Positions 1-5,684 of a stretch of 9,380 bases of DNA are shown one piece after another. Source of the stretch: Phycisphaerae bacterium (GTDB taxonomy: Bacteria; Planctomycetota; Phycisphaerae; Phycisphaerales; SM1A02); NCBI GenBank assembly GCA_030432455.1, contig JAUIHC010000093.1, forward strand, positions 1 through 9,380, in the 5' to 3' direction. The position numbers and the translations under genes were made by a program. The notes beneath the pieces are model-generated. The model had not been told where the DNA came from and searched no databases. It worked only from the letters and a program-made list of their open reading frames with translations. Each line of letters begins with the position of its first letter. Position 1 is the stretch's first letter.

Positions 1-1121
1 AAGAGCATCGAGATAGGAATCGCGACCGCAACGAGCAGGCCCGCACGGATGTTCCCCAACAGGAGAAGCAGGACGACGATGACGAGCACCGCACCGATCA
101 CGAGGTTGTGCTTGACCGTCTCGATGACCTTCTCCACCAGGAGTGTCCGGTCGTAGACGATGTCCACGACGACGTCAGGTGGTAACGATGGTGCCAATGA
201 CTCGAGGCGATCTCGTAGTTGCTCGGTCACGACACGGCTGTTCTCGCCCATTAGCATGAACGCGAGACCGAGCACTGCTTCACCATCGCCGGATGCCGAC
301 ACGGCCCCGCGGCGGATCTCGCTTCCGATCTCGACATCCGCAACGTCACGAATGCGCACCGGCGTACCGTCGCTGGATGCGACGACGATGTTCTCGATCT
401 CCTCGAGCGTCGCGACCCGAGCTAGGCCGCGCACAACTCGCGCCTCACCCGACGTCACGAGCTGGCCGCCACCGACGTTGGCGTTGTTCTTCCTGAGCGC
501 CTCAAGCACGTCATCCAGCGTGAAGCCAAACTTGATGAGCGATTCGGGCTCGACGACGACATGGTACTGCCGCTCGAACCCGCCCCAGGAGTTGACTTCC
601 GCCACGCCGGGGACCTTGCGGAGTTCGGGCTTGATCACCCAGTCGTGGATCGTGCGAAGTTCCTCCGTCGAGCGACCGGGGTCATCTGATCGCACGATGT
701 AGTGGAAGACCTCGCCAAGCCCGGTGGCAATCGGTCCCAACTCAGGTCGCCCGACTCCTTCAGGAAGCTCGACCGTCGAGAGACGTTCGGTCACATACTG
801 CCGCGCATCGATGATCCGGATCTCGTCGGTGAATGTTGCGACGACCTGGGAGAAACCGAACTTCGACACTGAGCGAACGTTGTGCAGGCCGGGGAGCCCG
901 CCGATCGACAGCTCGACGGGAAGCGTGATCTGCTGCTCAATCTCTTCGGGGCTGAGAGCGGGCGCCACCGTATTGATCTGCACCTGGATCGGCGTTGTAT
1001 CGGGGAACGCGTCGATTGGGAGCTGCGTGAGGCGGTAGACGCCCGCGGCGGATGCCAACGCGAACAGCAGGATGACAAGCATCCGGTTCTTCAGCGAGAA
1101 TTCAATCAGGCGGGTAAGCAT
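1..1121 (-). CDS. czcA: CzcA/CusA-type heavy-metal RND efflux pump, N-terminal part (runs off left edge)
   Basis: Inner-membrane, proton-driven pump of a tripartite heavy-metal exporter (HME-RND family). The open frame reads from an ATG at 1121 to the left edge with no stop, giving 373 residues of a protein that is usually about 1,000-1,050 long. Visible parts are a first membrane helix (about residues 13-30), the motif LPIDAFPDTTPIQVQIN (34-50), PALSPEEIEQQITLPVE (54-70), GFSQV (89-93), LGPIATGLGE (128-137), periplasmic porter subdomains, and a second helix (about 339-357) followed by GNIRAGLLVAVAIPIS. These segments resemble CzcA (divalent Zn/Co/Cd exporters) more than CusA (Cu/Ag). The proton-relay and substrate-site residues lie outside the window, so the substrate is not settled. 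A GAGG Shine-Dalgarno (1127-1130) sits 5 nt before the ATG. The gene starts 12 bp after the adaptor stop, as the last visible gene of the operon. Confidence 0.93.
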   Translation of the reverse strand, partial: MLTRLIEFSLKNRMLVILLFALASAAGVYRLTQLPIDAFPDTTPIQVQINTVAPALSPEEIEQQITLPVELSIGGLPGLHNVRSVSKFGFSQVVATFTDEIRIIDARQYVTERLSTVELPEGVGRPELGPIATGLGEVFHYIVRSDDPGRSTEELRTIHDWVIKPELRKVPGVAEVNSWGGFERQYHVVVEPESLIKFGFTLDDVLEALRKNNANVGGGQLVTSGEARVVRGLARVATLEEIENIVVASSDGTPVRIRDVADVEIGSEIRRGAVSASGDGEAVLGLAFMLMGENSRVVTEQLRDRLESLAPSLPPDVVVDIVYDRTLLVEKVIETVKHNLVIGAVLVIVVLLLLLGNIRAGLLVAVAIPISML

Positions 1122-1133
1122 GTCGGCCTCGGA

Positions 1134-2921
1134 TCAGTCGTCTACGCAGCCCGCGCCGAGGCGAGACTTGAGGAACTCGGTCTTCATGGTGAAGCTCCCG
1201 CGAGTGACCACCGCATCGCTCTCGGTGAGACCCGCCAGGACCGCGACGGTACCGGCAACGCCCGGTGGCCCCAGATCAACGCGCCGCGCGGCAAAGAGAT
1301 CCGGCTCTTGCTGCACGAAGACGAACGGCAGCCCATCGATGCTGTGCACGGACTCACCCGGAACGAGGAGCGAGTTGCTGACGTTATCCAGCACGGCCGC
1401 GACTTCGGTGAACATCCCGTGTCGCAGGATGCCGTGTTCGTTCGGGACCGTTGCGCGGGCTCGTACCATGCGCGTGCGTTCGTCGATCTGCGGACTGACC
1501 CAGGTGATCTCGCCTTCAACTCGGAGCTGTGGCAGGGCACGGACACTGGCGACGATGGCACCGCCTCGAGCGATGTGGATGGCCTGCTCTTCCGGCACGG
1601 CCAGCTCGATCCACATCGTCGAGAGGTCGGCGATCTCGAACAGCGATCCGCCCGAATCGACCGCCTCGCCAAGGACCGCGGCTCGTTCGACGACGGTGCC
1701 CTCGAAGGGCGCCCTGACGTATAGGTCCGATGACGACGACTGTGACTCGGCGATGTCGCCGATCTCACTATCGGTAAAGCCGAGATTCAGCAACTGCTGA
1801 TGGGTTCGGCGCACCGTGAGTTCCGCCAGGCGCCGAGCGGCTTCGGCTTCCTGGAAATCTCGTCGCGCGGCGATGTTCTCATCCACGAGACGCTGTTCGC
1901 GATCAAACGTCGTCGTCTTGATGTCGAGCTCGGCAATCGCGGACAGGTACTCCGACTTGGCGTGGGCAACACCAACGGAGTTGACAACCGCGAGGATCTG
2001 TCCAGCCTCCACGGTCTCGCCTACATCGACACGGATGTCAGCGAGCACTCCGGACGCCAGCGGTGTCACTTTCGCTCGCCGGTTGCCGTTGTACCGCACT
2101 TCGCCGAGGAGCCGGAGGGCTGCCGCGGCATCGCCACGACCAGGTCGCTCGAGCGTCAGCCCGGCCAGATCCGCAGACCGCGCAGATGGCATCCGGACGA
2201 GAAGCGAGTCGCCGACGCCGAGTGACGCCGCGAGCTGCGGCTGGCAGATGCCGCATTCGATCTCGGGGACCCCGTGCTCGTTGCAGAACAGTGCGGGCGC
2301 GCCCGCGGGACTCGGCGCAGCCGATGCATCGCCGCGGAGCGCCGGATTGCACAAGTGACACTCATCCTCATAGAGGTGATGCTCTTCGCAGTAGGCCCGC
2401 GACGCGTCTTCCAGTTGTGGCTGGCAGATCCAACACCGATCCTCGTACCTATCGTGCTCCCGGCACCACAATCGTCCCGTCTCCCGTTTGGATGCGTCGC
2501 AGATGAAGCACGTCTCATCGACACTATGCCCGTGCGGGCCCTTGGCCGCCGACTCGTCGTCTCCGCCGGATGACGCGCGCGACGGGTCGCAGAGGAAGCA
2601 CTCATCCTCATAGAGGAAGTGCTCCTCGCAATACGGTCGTGATGCGTCTTCCAGTTGGGGCTGGCAGATCCAACAGCGGTCCTCGTATCGGGCGTGCTCC
2701 CGGCACCAGAGGCGACCAGCCTCTCGCTTGGACGCATCGCACATGTAGCAGGTCTCGCCGGAATCATGTGTATGTGCGGCCGGCGTCACAACAGACTGCG
2801 GGGACTCGCCGGATGGCGCCGAGGAGTCTGTCTCCTTGTCGCAGGCGGCGAGTACAAACGCCGTGAAGACGAGGCCCGCAACAGCGGGGCCCCTGAACCA
2901 GTGGAGTCGAGTCATCGTCAT
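1134..2921 (-). CDS. czcB: CzcB/CusB-type periplasmic adaptor (membrane fusion protein) with expanded Cys/His-rich N-terminus
   Basis: Periplasmic adaptor (HlyD/membrane-fusion family) joining the RND pump to the outer-membrane channel; 595 residues, longer than the roughly 400-500 usual for CzcB/CusB. Layout: lipoprotein signal with lipobox VLAAC (Cys27, Asp at +2, which in E. coli favours inner-membrane retention); Cys/His-rich region 50-230; barrel-sandwich/lipoyl half-motif GVLADIRVDVGETVEAGQIL (291-310); helical hairpin about 320-395; second half-motif VRAPFEGTVVERAAVLGEAV (402-421); beta-barrel with MWIELAVPEEQ (436-446) and the membrane-proximal part to the end. The N-terminal region has five C-x2-H-x6-C-x2-C units (starting C73, C98, C153, C178, C213) and two further CxxC pairs (C58/C61, C138/C141). 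The last unit (FCNEHGVPEIECGICQPQL) resembles a Cys motif I recall in other adaptors; the duplication ahead of it is the odd part. AGGAG (2929-2933) lies 7 nt before the ATG, and the start overlaps the upstream stop as ATGA. Confidence 0.93.
   Translation of the reverse strand: MTMTRLHWFRGPAVAGLVFTAFVLAACDKETDSSAPSGESPQSVVTPAAHTHDSGETCYMCDASKREAGRLWCREHARYEDRCWICQPQLEDASRPYCEEHFLYEDECFLCDPSRASSGGDDESAAKGPHGHSVDETCFICDASKRETGRLWCREHDRYEDRCWICQPQLEDASRAYCEEHHLYEDECHLCNPALRGDASAAPSPAGAPALFCNEHGVPEIECGICQPQLAASLGVGDSLLVRMPSARSADLAGLTLERPGRGDAAAALRLLGEVRYNGNRRAKVTPLASGVLADIRVDVGETVEAGQILAVVNSVGVAHAKSEYLSAIAELDIKTTTFDREQRLVDENIAARRDFQEAEAARRLAELTVRRTHQQLLNLGFTDSEIGDIAESQSSSSDLYVRAPFEGTVVERAAVLGEAVDSGGSLFEIADLSTMWIELAVPEEQAIHIARGGAIVASVRALPQLRVEGEITWVSPQIDERTRMVRARATVPNEHGILRHGMFTEVAAVLDNVSNSLLVPGESVHSIDGLPFVFVQQEPDLFAARRVDLGPPGVAGTVAVLAGLTESDAVVTRGSFTMKTEFLKSRLGAGCVDD
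2349..2750 (-). repeat. In-gene tandem duplication encoding Cys/His-rich metal-binding-like modules
   Basis: Two copies, 2589-2750 and 2349-2510, lie exactly 240 bp (80 codons) apart inside the adaptor gene. They encode residues 58-111 and 138-191. The eight Cys of copy 1 (58, 61, 73, 83, 86, 98, 108, 111) each recur 80 residues later in copy 2. The DNA copies are clearly similar by eye, with shared stretches such as cactcatcctcatagagg and ggctggcagatccaaca, and with many synonymous differences, so the duplication is old enough to have diverged at silent sites. Each copy itself contains two C-x2-H-x6-C-x2-C units, so an earlier, smaller duplication is likely. A fifth, more diverged unit follows (C213-C226). 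The repeat stays in frame and is best read as protein-domain duplication. Confidence 0.9.
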
Positions 2922-4324
2922 GGTGTGTCTCCTAGATGCTCGGAGGCATCGGGCGCACTCTGTCGGAGAGTGCTCATGGGCGCCGAGATGAGTCCTTCAA
3001 CCTGAACCAGCGCGCTGTGGTATTCCGCCAACGCCTCCAAGCGTTGTGCTTCTGTGTCGAACAGTGTTCTTTGGGCGTCGAGGACGTCGAGGTACGGGAG
3101 CTTGCCCTCGTCGTACGCGCGTCGCGTCGCGTCGTATGCATCGCGTGCAGCCGGGATGAGTGCGGAGTCGATGGACTGCGCTTCGTGGAACGCCGCGGTT
3201 AGCCGTGAGTGTTCTCGCACGAGTCGGGTGGCCAACTCGCGCTGCGACGCCCGGCCCTCATCGAGCGCTTGCGCGGCACGCAGGCGAGCAGCCAGAATGC
3301 CGCCTTGGTTCCGATCGAACAACGGGAGGGGCACTGACACCCCTCCGACGAGGGCCGCGTCATCAATCTCGTTGACGTAGCGAATCCCGAGGCCCGCATT
3401 GACGTCTGGAACGGCCTGCGCTCGCTCAAGCTCAACGGCCGACCTCCGTCGTTCGGTCTCAGCGACCCACCGTTGAACCTCGGGATGTGATTCGATGCGG
3501 TCGGTCAACTCGTCAAGAGAAGGGACGTCCATGACTTCGTCCAATGATCCGAGGGCGGTCCCGAAAGCAGGATTCGTCTCATCCCACATGCCGCTGAGGT
3601 CTCGACGAGCAGCGTCAAGCTCCCGCTTGAGGCGGTCGGAGGCGATGCGCGCTGACTCGCTTTCGAGCCTTGCCTTGATTTCGTCGATCGGGGAAACGTC
3701 ACCAGCCTGGACTCGACGGTCGATGACCCGCCGGCTCTCCTCCGCGAGTGCCCTTGCGCGTTCGGCGAATTGCACCTGCTGCTGAAGCTTGAGGACACGA
3801 ACGAACCGTGCAGCGGTCTCTGTCACGACGTCGAGCCGCTCGGCCTCGTAGTCGAGCGCGGACACCGTCCACGCGCTGTCGGCAACCTCGATGCGGCGGT
3901 CCTTCTTTCCTCCCAGTTCGATCAGTTGGCTGAGGACGAGCGTTGTCTCCAGGGCATCTGTTCCGCCAAGCGCACCAGTGCCCGCAAAGTTCTCGAGTTC
4001 GAGTCCAATCTCGGGGTTTGGCGACAAGCCGGCCTGCAGCCGATTCGCCTCCGCGAGACGCGGCTCCCAGGCGGCCGCGCGAAGCGCAGGATTGCTCAAG
4101 AGCGCCGCGGCGAGCGCGCTCCGCAGCGTCAGATCCCCGGAGGTCGATACTGCTTCAGCGGCCTGTCGCGAATGATCGGGATTCGCTGGAGGCGAGTACC
4201 TCGGCAGCTCGCGCAGCAGAGGACTCGACTCTGGCGGCTCGAAATCGAATGGTGATGGCGCGCACGCAGAGAGCGCGATAGACGCCAAGCCGGCAATGAT
4301 GAGTGAGATGGGGAACGACCGCAT
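2918..4324 (-). CDS. czcC: CzcC/CusC-type outer-membrane efflux protein (TolC superfamily lipoprotein)
   Basis: Outer-membrane channel subunit of the metal efflux complex; 468 residues, within the normal range for the outer-membrane factor family. A lipoprotein signal peptide ends in a lipobox LSAC (Cys21, Ala at +2, compatible with outer-membrane sorting). The two family repeats are visible: the first has LLSNPALRAAAWEPRLAEA (75-93), SPNPEIGLELENFAGTG (101-117) and the CzcC-type LETTLVLSQLIELGGKK (125-141); the second has SHPEVQRWVAETERRRSAVE (279-298), VPLPLFDRNQGGILAA (331-346) and YDEGKLPYLDVLDAQRTLFD (404-423). Long heptad-like helical stretches fill the space between, as expected for the periplasmic tunnel. 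The only near in-frame ATG is at 4324; GGAG (4328-4331) is just 3 nt upstream, an unusually tight spacing. The stop overlaps the adaptor start by 4 bp. A 93-bp gap containing two hairpins separates it from the Cys-rich gene upstream. Confidence 0.93.
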   Translation of the reverse strand: MRSFPISLIIAGLASIALSACAPSPFDFEPPESSPLLRELPRYSPPANPDHSRQAAEAVSTSGDLTLRSALAAALLSNPALRAAAWEPRLAEANRLQAGLSPNPEIGLELENFAGTGALGGTDALETTLVLSQLIELGGKKDRRIEVADSAWTVSALDYEAERLDVVTETAARFVRVLKLQQQVQFAERARALAEESRRVIDRRVQAGDVSPIDEIKARLESESARIASDRLKRELDAARRDLSGMWDETNPAFGTALGSLDEVMDVPSLDELTDRIESHPEVQRWVAETERRRSAVELERAQAVPDVNAGLGIRYVNEIDDAALVGGVSVPLPLFDRNQGGILAARLRAAQALDEGRASQRELATRLVREHSRLTAAFHEAQSIDSALIPAARDAYDATRRAYDEGKLPYLDVLDAQRTLFDTEAQRLEALAEYHSALVQVEGLISAPMSTLRQSAPDASEHLGDTP

Positions 4325-4350
4325 GGACTCCGCTCGACTGGAAAAGAGCC

Positions 4351-4400
4351 GCTCGGCACATGCCGAGCACTGGGTGTGAAATGAGCGCCCCAGAGGGCGC
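4351..4400 (-). other. Two consecutive stem-loops between the Cys-rich gene and czcC
   Basis: In transcript order, the first hairpin has 6-bp arms GCGCCC/GGGCGC (4395-4400 with 4385-4390) and a 4-nt loop. The second has 7-bp arms GCTCGGC/GCCGAGC (4362-4368 with 4351-4357) and a 4-nt loop. It is followed on the - strand by GGCTCTTTT, about 20 nt before the czcC start. The second stem plus a short T tract is the shape of a weak intrinsic terminator or attenuator, but the T run is short and displaced. It could equally be an RNA stabilising or processing element that sets the ratio of the small protein to the pump. Both palindromes are directly visible; any function is inferred. Confidence 0.5.
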
Positions 4401-4417
4401 GACAGCCCAGATCTTTT

Positions 4418-4867
4418 CTAGACAAGCAGGATCACGGATCGAAGTCGGGACGTACCGGTGACGCAATGCCCCGGCGCATGCGCTCTCTCAAGCATCCCTC
4501 GGCGCGGCAAGACGAAACGTTCGTCGCGAAGTTGGTGGAAGGGAATCGCCGCCAACGTCGGAGAGAATCGAGACGCGTCTTTCTCCGCGCGGTCGAGTGC
4601 CAGGGTGGTCTCGCCACCGAGAGGCGCGGACTCGCAGCCGTCAGCACATACCCATGCGTCGAGCGCTGGATCGATTGACTCCTCGTCTACCGCTGAATCG
4701 CCGTTGCACGATTCGCAGCAGGAGTCGTTCGTGTCGCAGCAGAACCGGTGTCCGAACTCGACGGTGGTTGTCCCATCGGCACATGAGCACAGGAAGCGCG
4801 GACCGAGCGTGCTGCCCAGGGCGAACCAGGCGGCGAGCATGATCGAGATGACGGGGTGCAATCGCAT
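4418..4867 (-). CDS. Small Cys-rich exported protein, first gene of the metal efflux operon (function unknown)
   Basis: A 149-residue protein that I cannot assign to a named family. Residues 1-22 (MRLHPVISIMLAAWFALGST...) look like an uncleaved anchor or a signal peptide. It contains ten Cys: CSC (27, 29), FCC (43, 44), C50, C51, C54, C74, C78 and C135, grouped as CxC, CC-x5-CC-x2-C and C-x3-C, with a nearby His40. After the Cys cluster comes an acidic stretch (56-70) and a basic C-terminal third. This pattern fits metal binding or disulfide bonding outside the cytoplasm (inference). It lies directly downstream of the operator and 93 bp before czcC, so it is probably co-transcribed with the pump and metal-induced. 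The frame also opens at a TTG at 4885, but ATG 4867 leaves a more reasonable leader after the candidate promoter. Neither start has a clear Shine-Dalgarno. Coding status rests on the Cys pattern, signal peptide and position. Confidence 0.72.
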   Translation of the reverse strand: MRLHPVISIMLAAWFALGSTLGPRFLCSCADGTTTVEFGHRFCCDTNDSCCESCNGDSAVDEESIDPALDAWVCADGCESAPLGGETTLALDRAEKDASRFSPTLAAIPFHQLRDERFVLPRRGMLERAHAPGHCVTGTSRLRSVILLV

Positions 4868-4900
4868 GGGTACAGGAAGCCGCAAAATCCGACTATCGCC

Positions 4901-4928
4901 TTGACTATTACACCCTATCGTGTAATTG
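4901..4928 (+). promoter_or_regulatory. Candidate promoter for the ArsR-family repressor gene
   Basis: TTGACT (4901-4906) is 5 of 6 to the -35 consensus and is followed after 16 nt by TAATTG (4923-4928), a poor -10. It is the mirror image of the leftward promoter within the same palindrome, so the repressor would control its own gene. A start near 4935 would leave a leader of about 40 nt. The sequence support is mainly the -35 and the position. Confidence 0.35.
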
Positions 4929-4932
4929 TCAA
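4905..4932 (-). promoter_or_regulatory. Candidate sigma70-like promoter for the Cys-rich gene-czcCBA operon
   Basis: On the - strand a perfect TTGACA -35 hexamer (4932-4927) is followed after 16 nt by TAATAG (4910-4905), which matches only 3 of 6 positions of the -10 consensus. Transcription would start near 4898, about 30 nt before the ATG at 4867. Both elements lie inside the palindrome, so a bound repressor would block polymerase. The -35 is convincing and the -10 is weak. Confidence 0.5.
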
Positions 4933-4977
4933 GGGCGGTCCAGCACTTCCTGGGTCGATTCTGGATGCGGATGATCT

Positions 4978-5343
4978 ATGGACACCTGTCGACCAAAACC
5001 GCCGTTGCCGGCTCGTTCGCTCATCGACGTCGGGGAAGCGGAGCGCCTCGGGGTGCTTTTCAAGAGCCTTGCTCACCCGACTCGGCTGCGGTTGCTCCAC
5101 GCCCTGATCCGTGCGGGGGAACTCAACGTCAGCGACCTCGCGCGAGAGGTCGAGATGACCACTCAGGCCGTCTCGAACCAGCTCCAGCGCCTGGCCGAAA
5201 TCAGCGTAGTGACCAGTCGTCGCGACGGGCTCCAGATCATCTACAGGGTTATCGACCCCTGCGTGCCGGTCCTGCTCGAGCGGGGCTGGTGCCACATCGA
5301 CGAGTTCGACGAGGTTGCTGGGGCCAGGGCGAAGACCGGGTGA
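4978..5343 (+). CDS. ArsR/SmtB-family metal-responsive transcriptional repressor
   Basis: A 121-residue winged-helix repressor. Core motif LFKSLAHPTRLRLLHALI (27-44), helix-turn-helix with recognition helix (about 51-75, including TTQAVSNQLQRLAE), then the wing VVTSRRDGLQIIYRVID (77-93). The alpha3 ArsR-type Cys motif (ELCVCD) is absent; the corresponding segment reads ELNVSDLA. Instead, the alpha5 interface site of SmtB/CzrA is present by spacing: D93-x-C95-x10-H106-x2-E109, where SmtB has D-x-H-x10-H-x2-E. The first His is thus Cys, and an extra C105 lies beside H106; Cys4 is another possible ligand. A mixed S/N/O site would suit Zn, Cd or Pb, but the metal cannot be read from sequence. The ATG at 4978 is the first in frame near the family start; upstream ATGs at 4965 and 4971 are out of frame. 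The Shine-Dalgarno is weak. It is divergent from the efflux operon, with a shared palindromic operator and a terminator downstream. Confidence 0.92.
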   Translation: MDTCRPKPPLPARSLIDVGEAERLGVLFKSLAHPTRLRLLHALIRAGELNVSDLAREVEMTTQAVSNQLQRLAEISVVTSRRDGLQIIYRVIDPCVPVLLERGWCHIDEFDEVAGARAKTG

Positions 5344-5400
5344 GGTCGGATCGCTGTTAACCGCCTCGAAGCCGCTATCATGGTGCCATTCCCGGTTCCC

Positions 5401-5417
5401 AACGGTTTGAAACCGTT
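5401..5417. repeat. 17-bp perfect palindrome upstream of the terminator
   Basis: AACGGTTT, a central G, then AAACCGTT: 8-bp arms with perfect symmetry. The outer flanks also pair partly (TCCC before, GGGGA after, with an internal mismatch), and a TTTT run follows at 5430-5433. It could be a first, weaker terminator stem, part of the repressor 3' end, or a protein-binding site. Which of these it is cannot be told from the sequence. Confidence 0.5.
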
Positions 5418-5437
5418 CGGTTCGGGGAGTTTTCGCC

Positions 5438-5465
5438 CGCCGCCTCGTTTCGAGGCGGCGTTTTT
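5438..5465 (+). terminator. Intrinsic (Rho-independent) terminator of the repressor gene
   Basis: A 10-bp GC-rich perfect stem CGCCGCCTCG (5438-5447) / CGAGGCGGCG (5451-5460) with a 3-nt TTT loop, followed directly by TTTTT (5461-5465). The T run is on the + strand, so it ends rightward transcription from the repressor gene, about 95 bp after its stop, and insulates the MFS gene. Confidence 0.92.
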
Positions 5466-5684
5466 CTTGGGAGGGCCTCCCCGCCGCGCGAGTCCGCACG
5501 GGCGATCGTGACGGCGTTCCCGCCATCGACATGAGGTTCGGTGTCGCCCTCCCCGGCCGGGTTTGCGGATCGGCCGTCACCGCCCGTACCCTGTCCGGCC
5601 GAGGCGAGTCGTGCCGCCCCCGCCCGGTGTCCGCCACCCGCGAGGCCCCGGATCAGCCTGCACCTCTCCCCGGAGCCTTCAGAC

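Larger units (their letters stand above)
4901..4932. promoter_or_regulatory. 32-bp near-perfect palindrome, likely ArsR/SmtB-type operator for the divergent promoters
   Basis: Left arm TTGACTATTACAC (4901-4913), 6-nt centre CCTATC (4914-4919), right arm GTGTAATTGTCAA (4920-4932). The arms pair at 12 of 13 positions. It is AT-rich in a GC-rich region and lies between two divergent genes, one encoding an ArsR-family repressor. Operators of this family (SmtB, CzrA, ZiaR) are imperfect inverted repeats that overlap the promoter. The site is centred about 61 bp before the repressor ATG and about 49 bp before the Cys-rich gene ATG. Binding by the neighbouring repressor, with autoregulation and shared control of the efflux operon, is inferred. 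Confidence 0.8.
5344..5684. other. 341-bp intergenic region between the repressor and the MFS gene
   Basis: It holds, in order, a 17-bp palindrome (5401-5417), a clear intrinsic terminator (5438-5465) and about 220 bp (5466-5684) in which I see no gene, repeat or convincing sigma70 promoter. The frame of the MFS gene stays open upstream to a GTG at 5541, but that stretch translates into a Pro/Arg/Ala-rich run unlike a transporter N-terminus, so it is taken as untranslated leader or spacer. Confidence 0.6.

Noticed and set aside
882..1724. Long + strand open frame of 280 codons opposite czcA/czcB
   Set aside because: It is antisense to two well-recognised efflux genes, its product is low-complexity Asp/Arg-rich with no motif, and long antisense frames are expected in high-GC DNA.
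2349..2750. CRISPR-like array or transposon repeat
   Set aside because: There are only two long diverged copies; they keep the reading frame and the Cys pattern, and no constant repeat/spacer structure is present.
5541..5684. N-terminal extension of the MFS protein from a GTG at 5541
   Set aside because: The 48 added residues are Pro/Arg/Ala-rich without helix or motif, and a good GGAG precedes the ATG at 5685.
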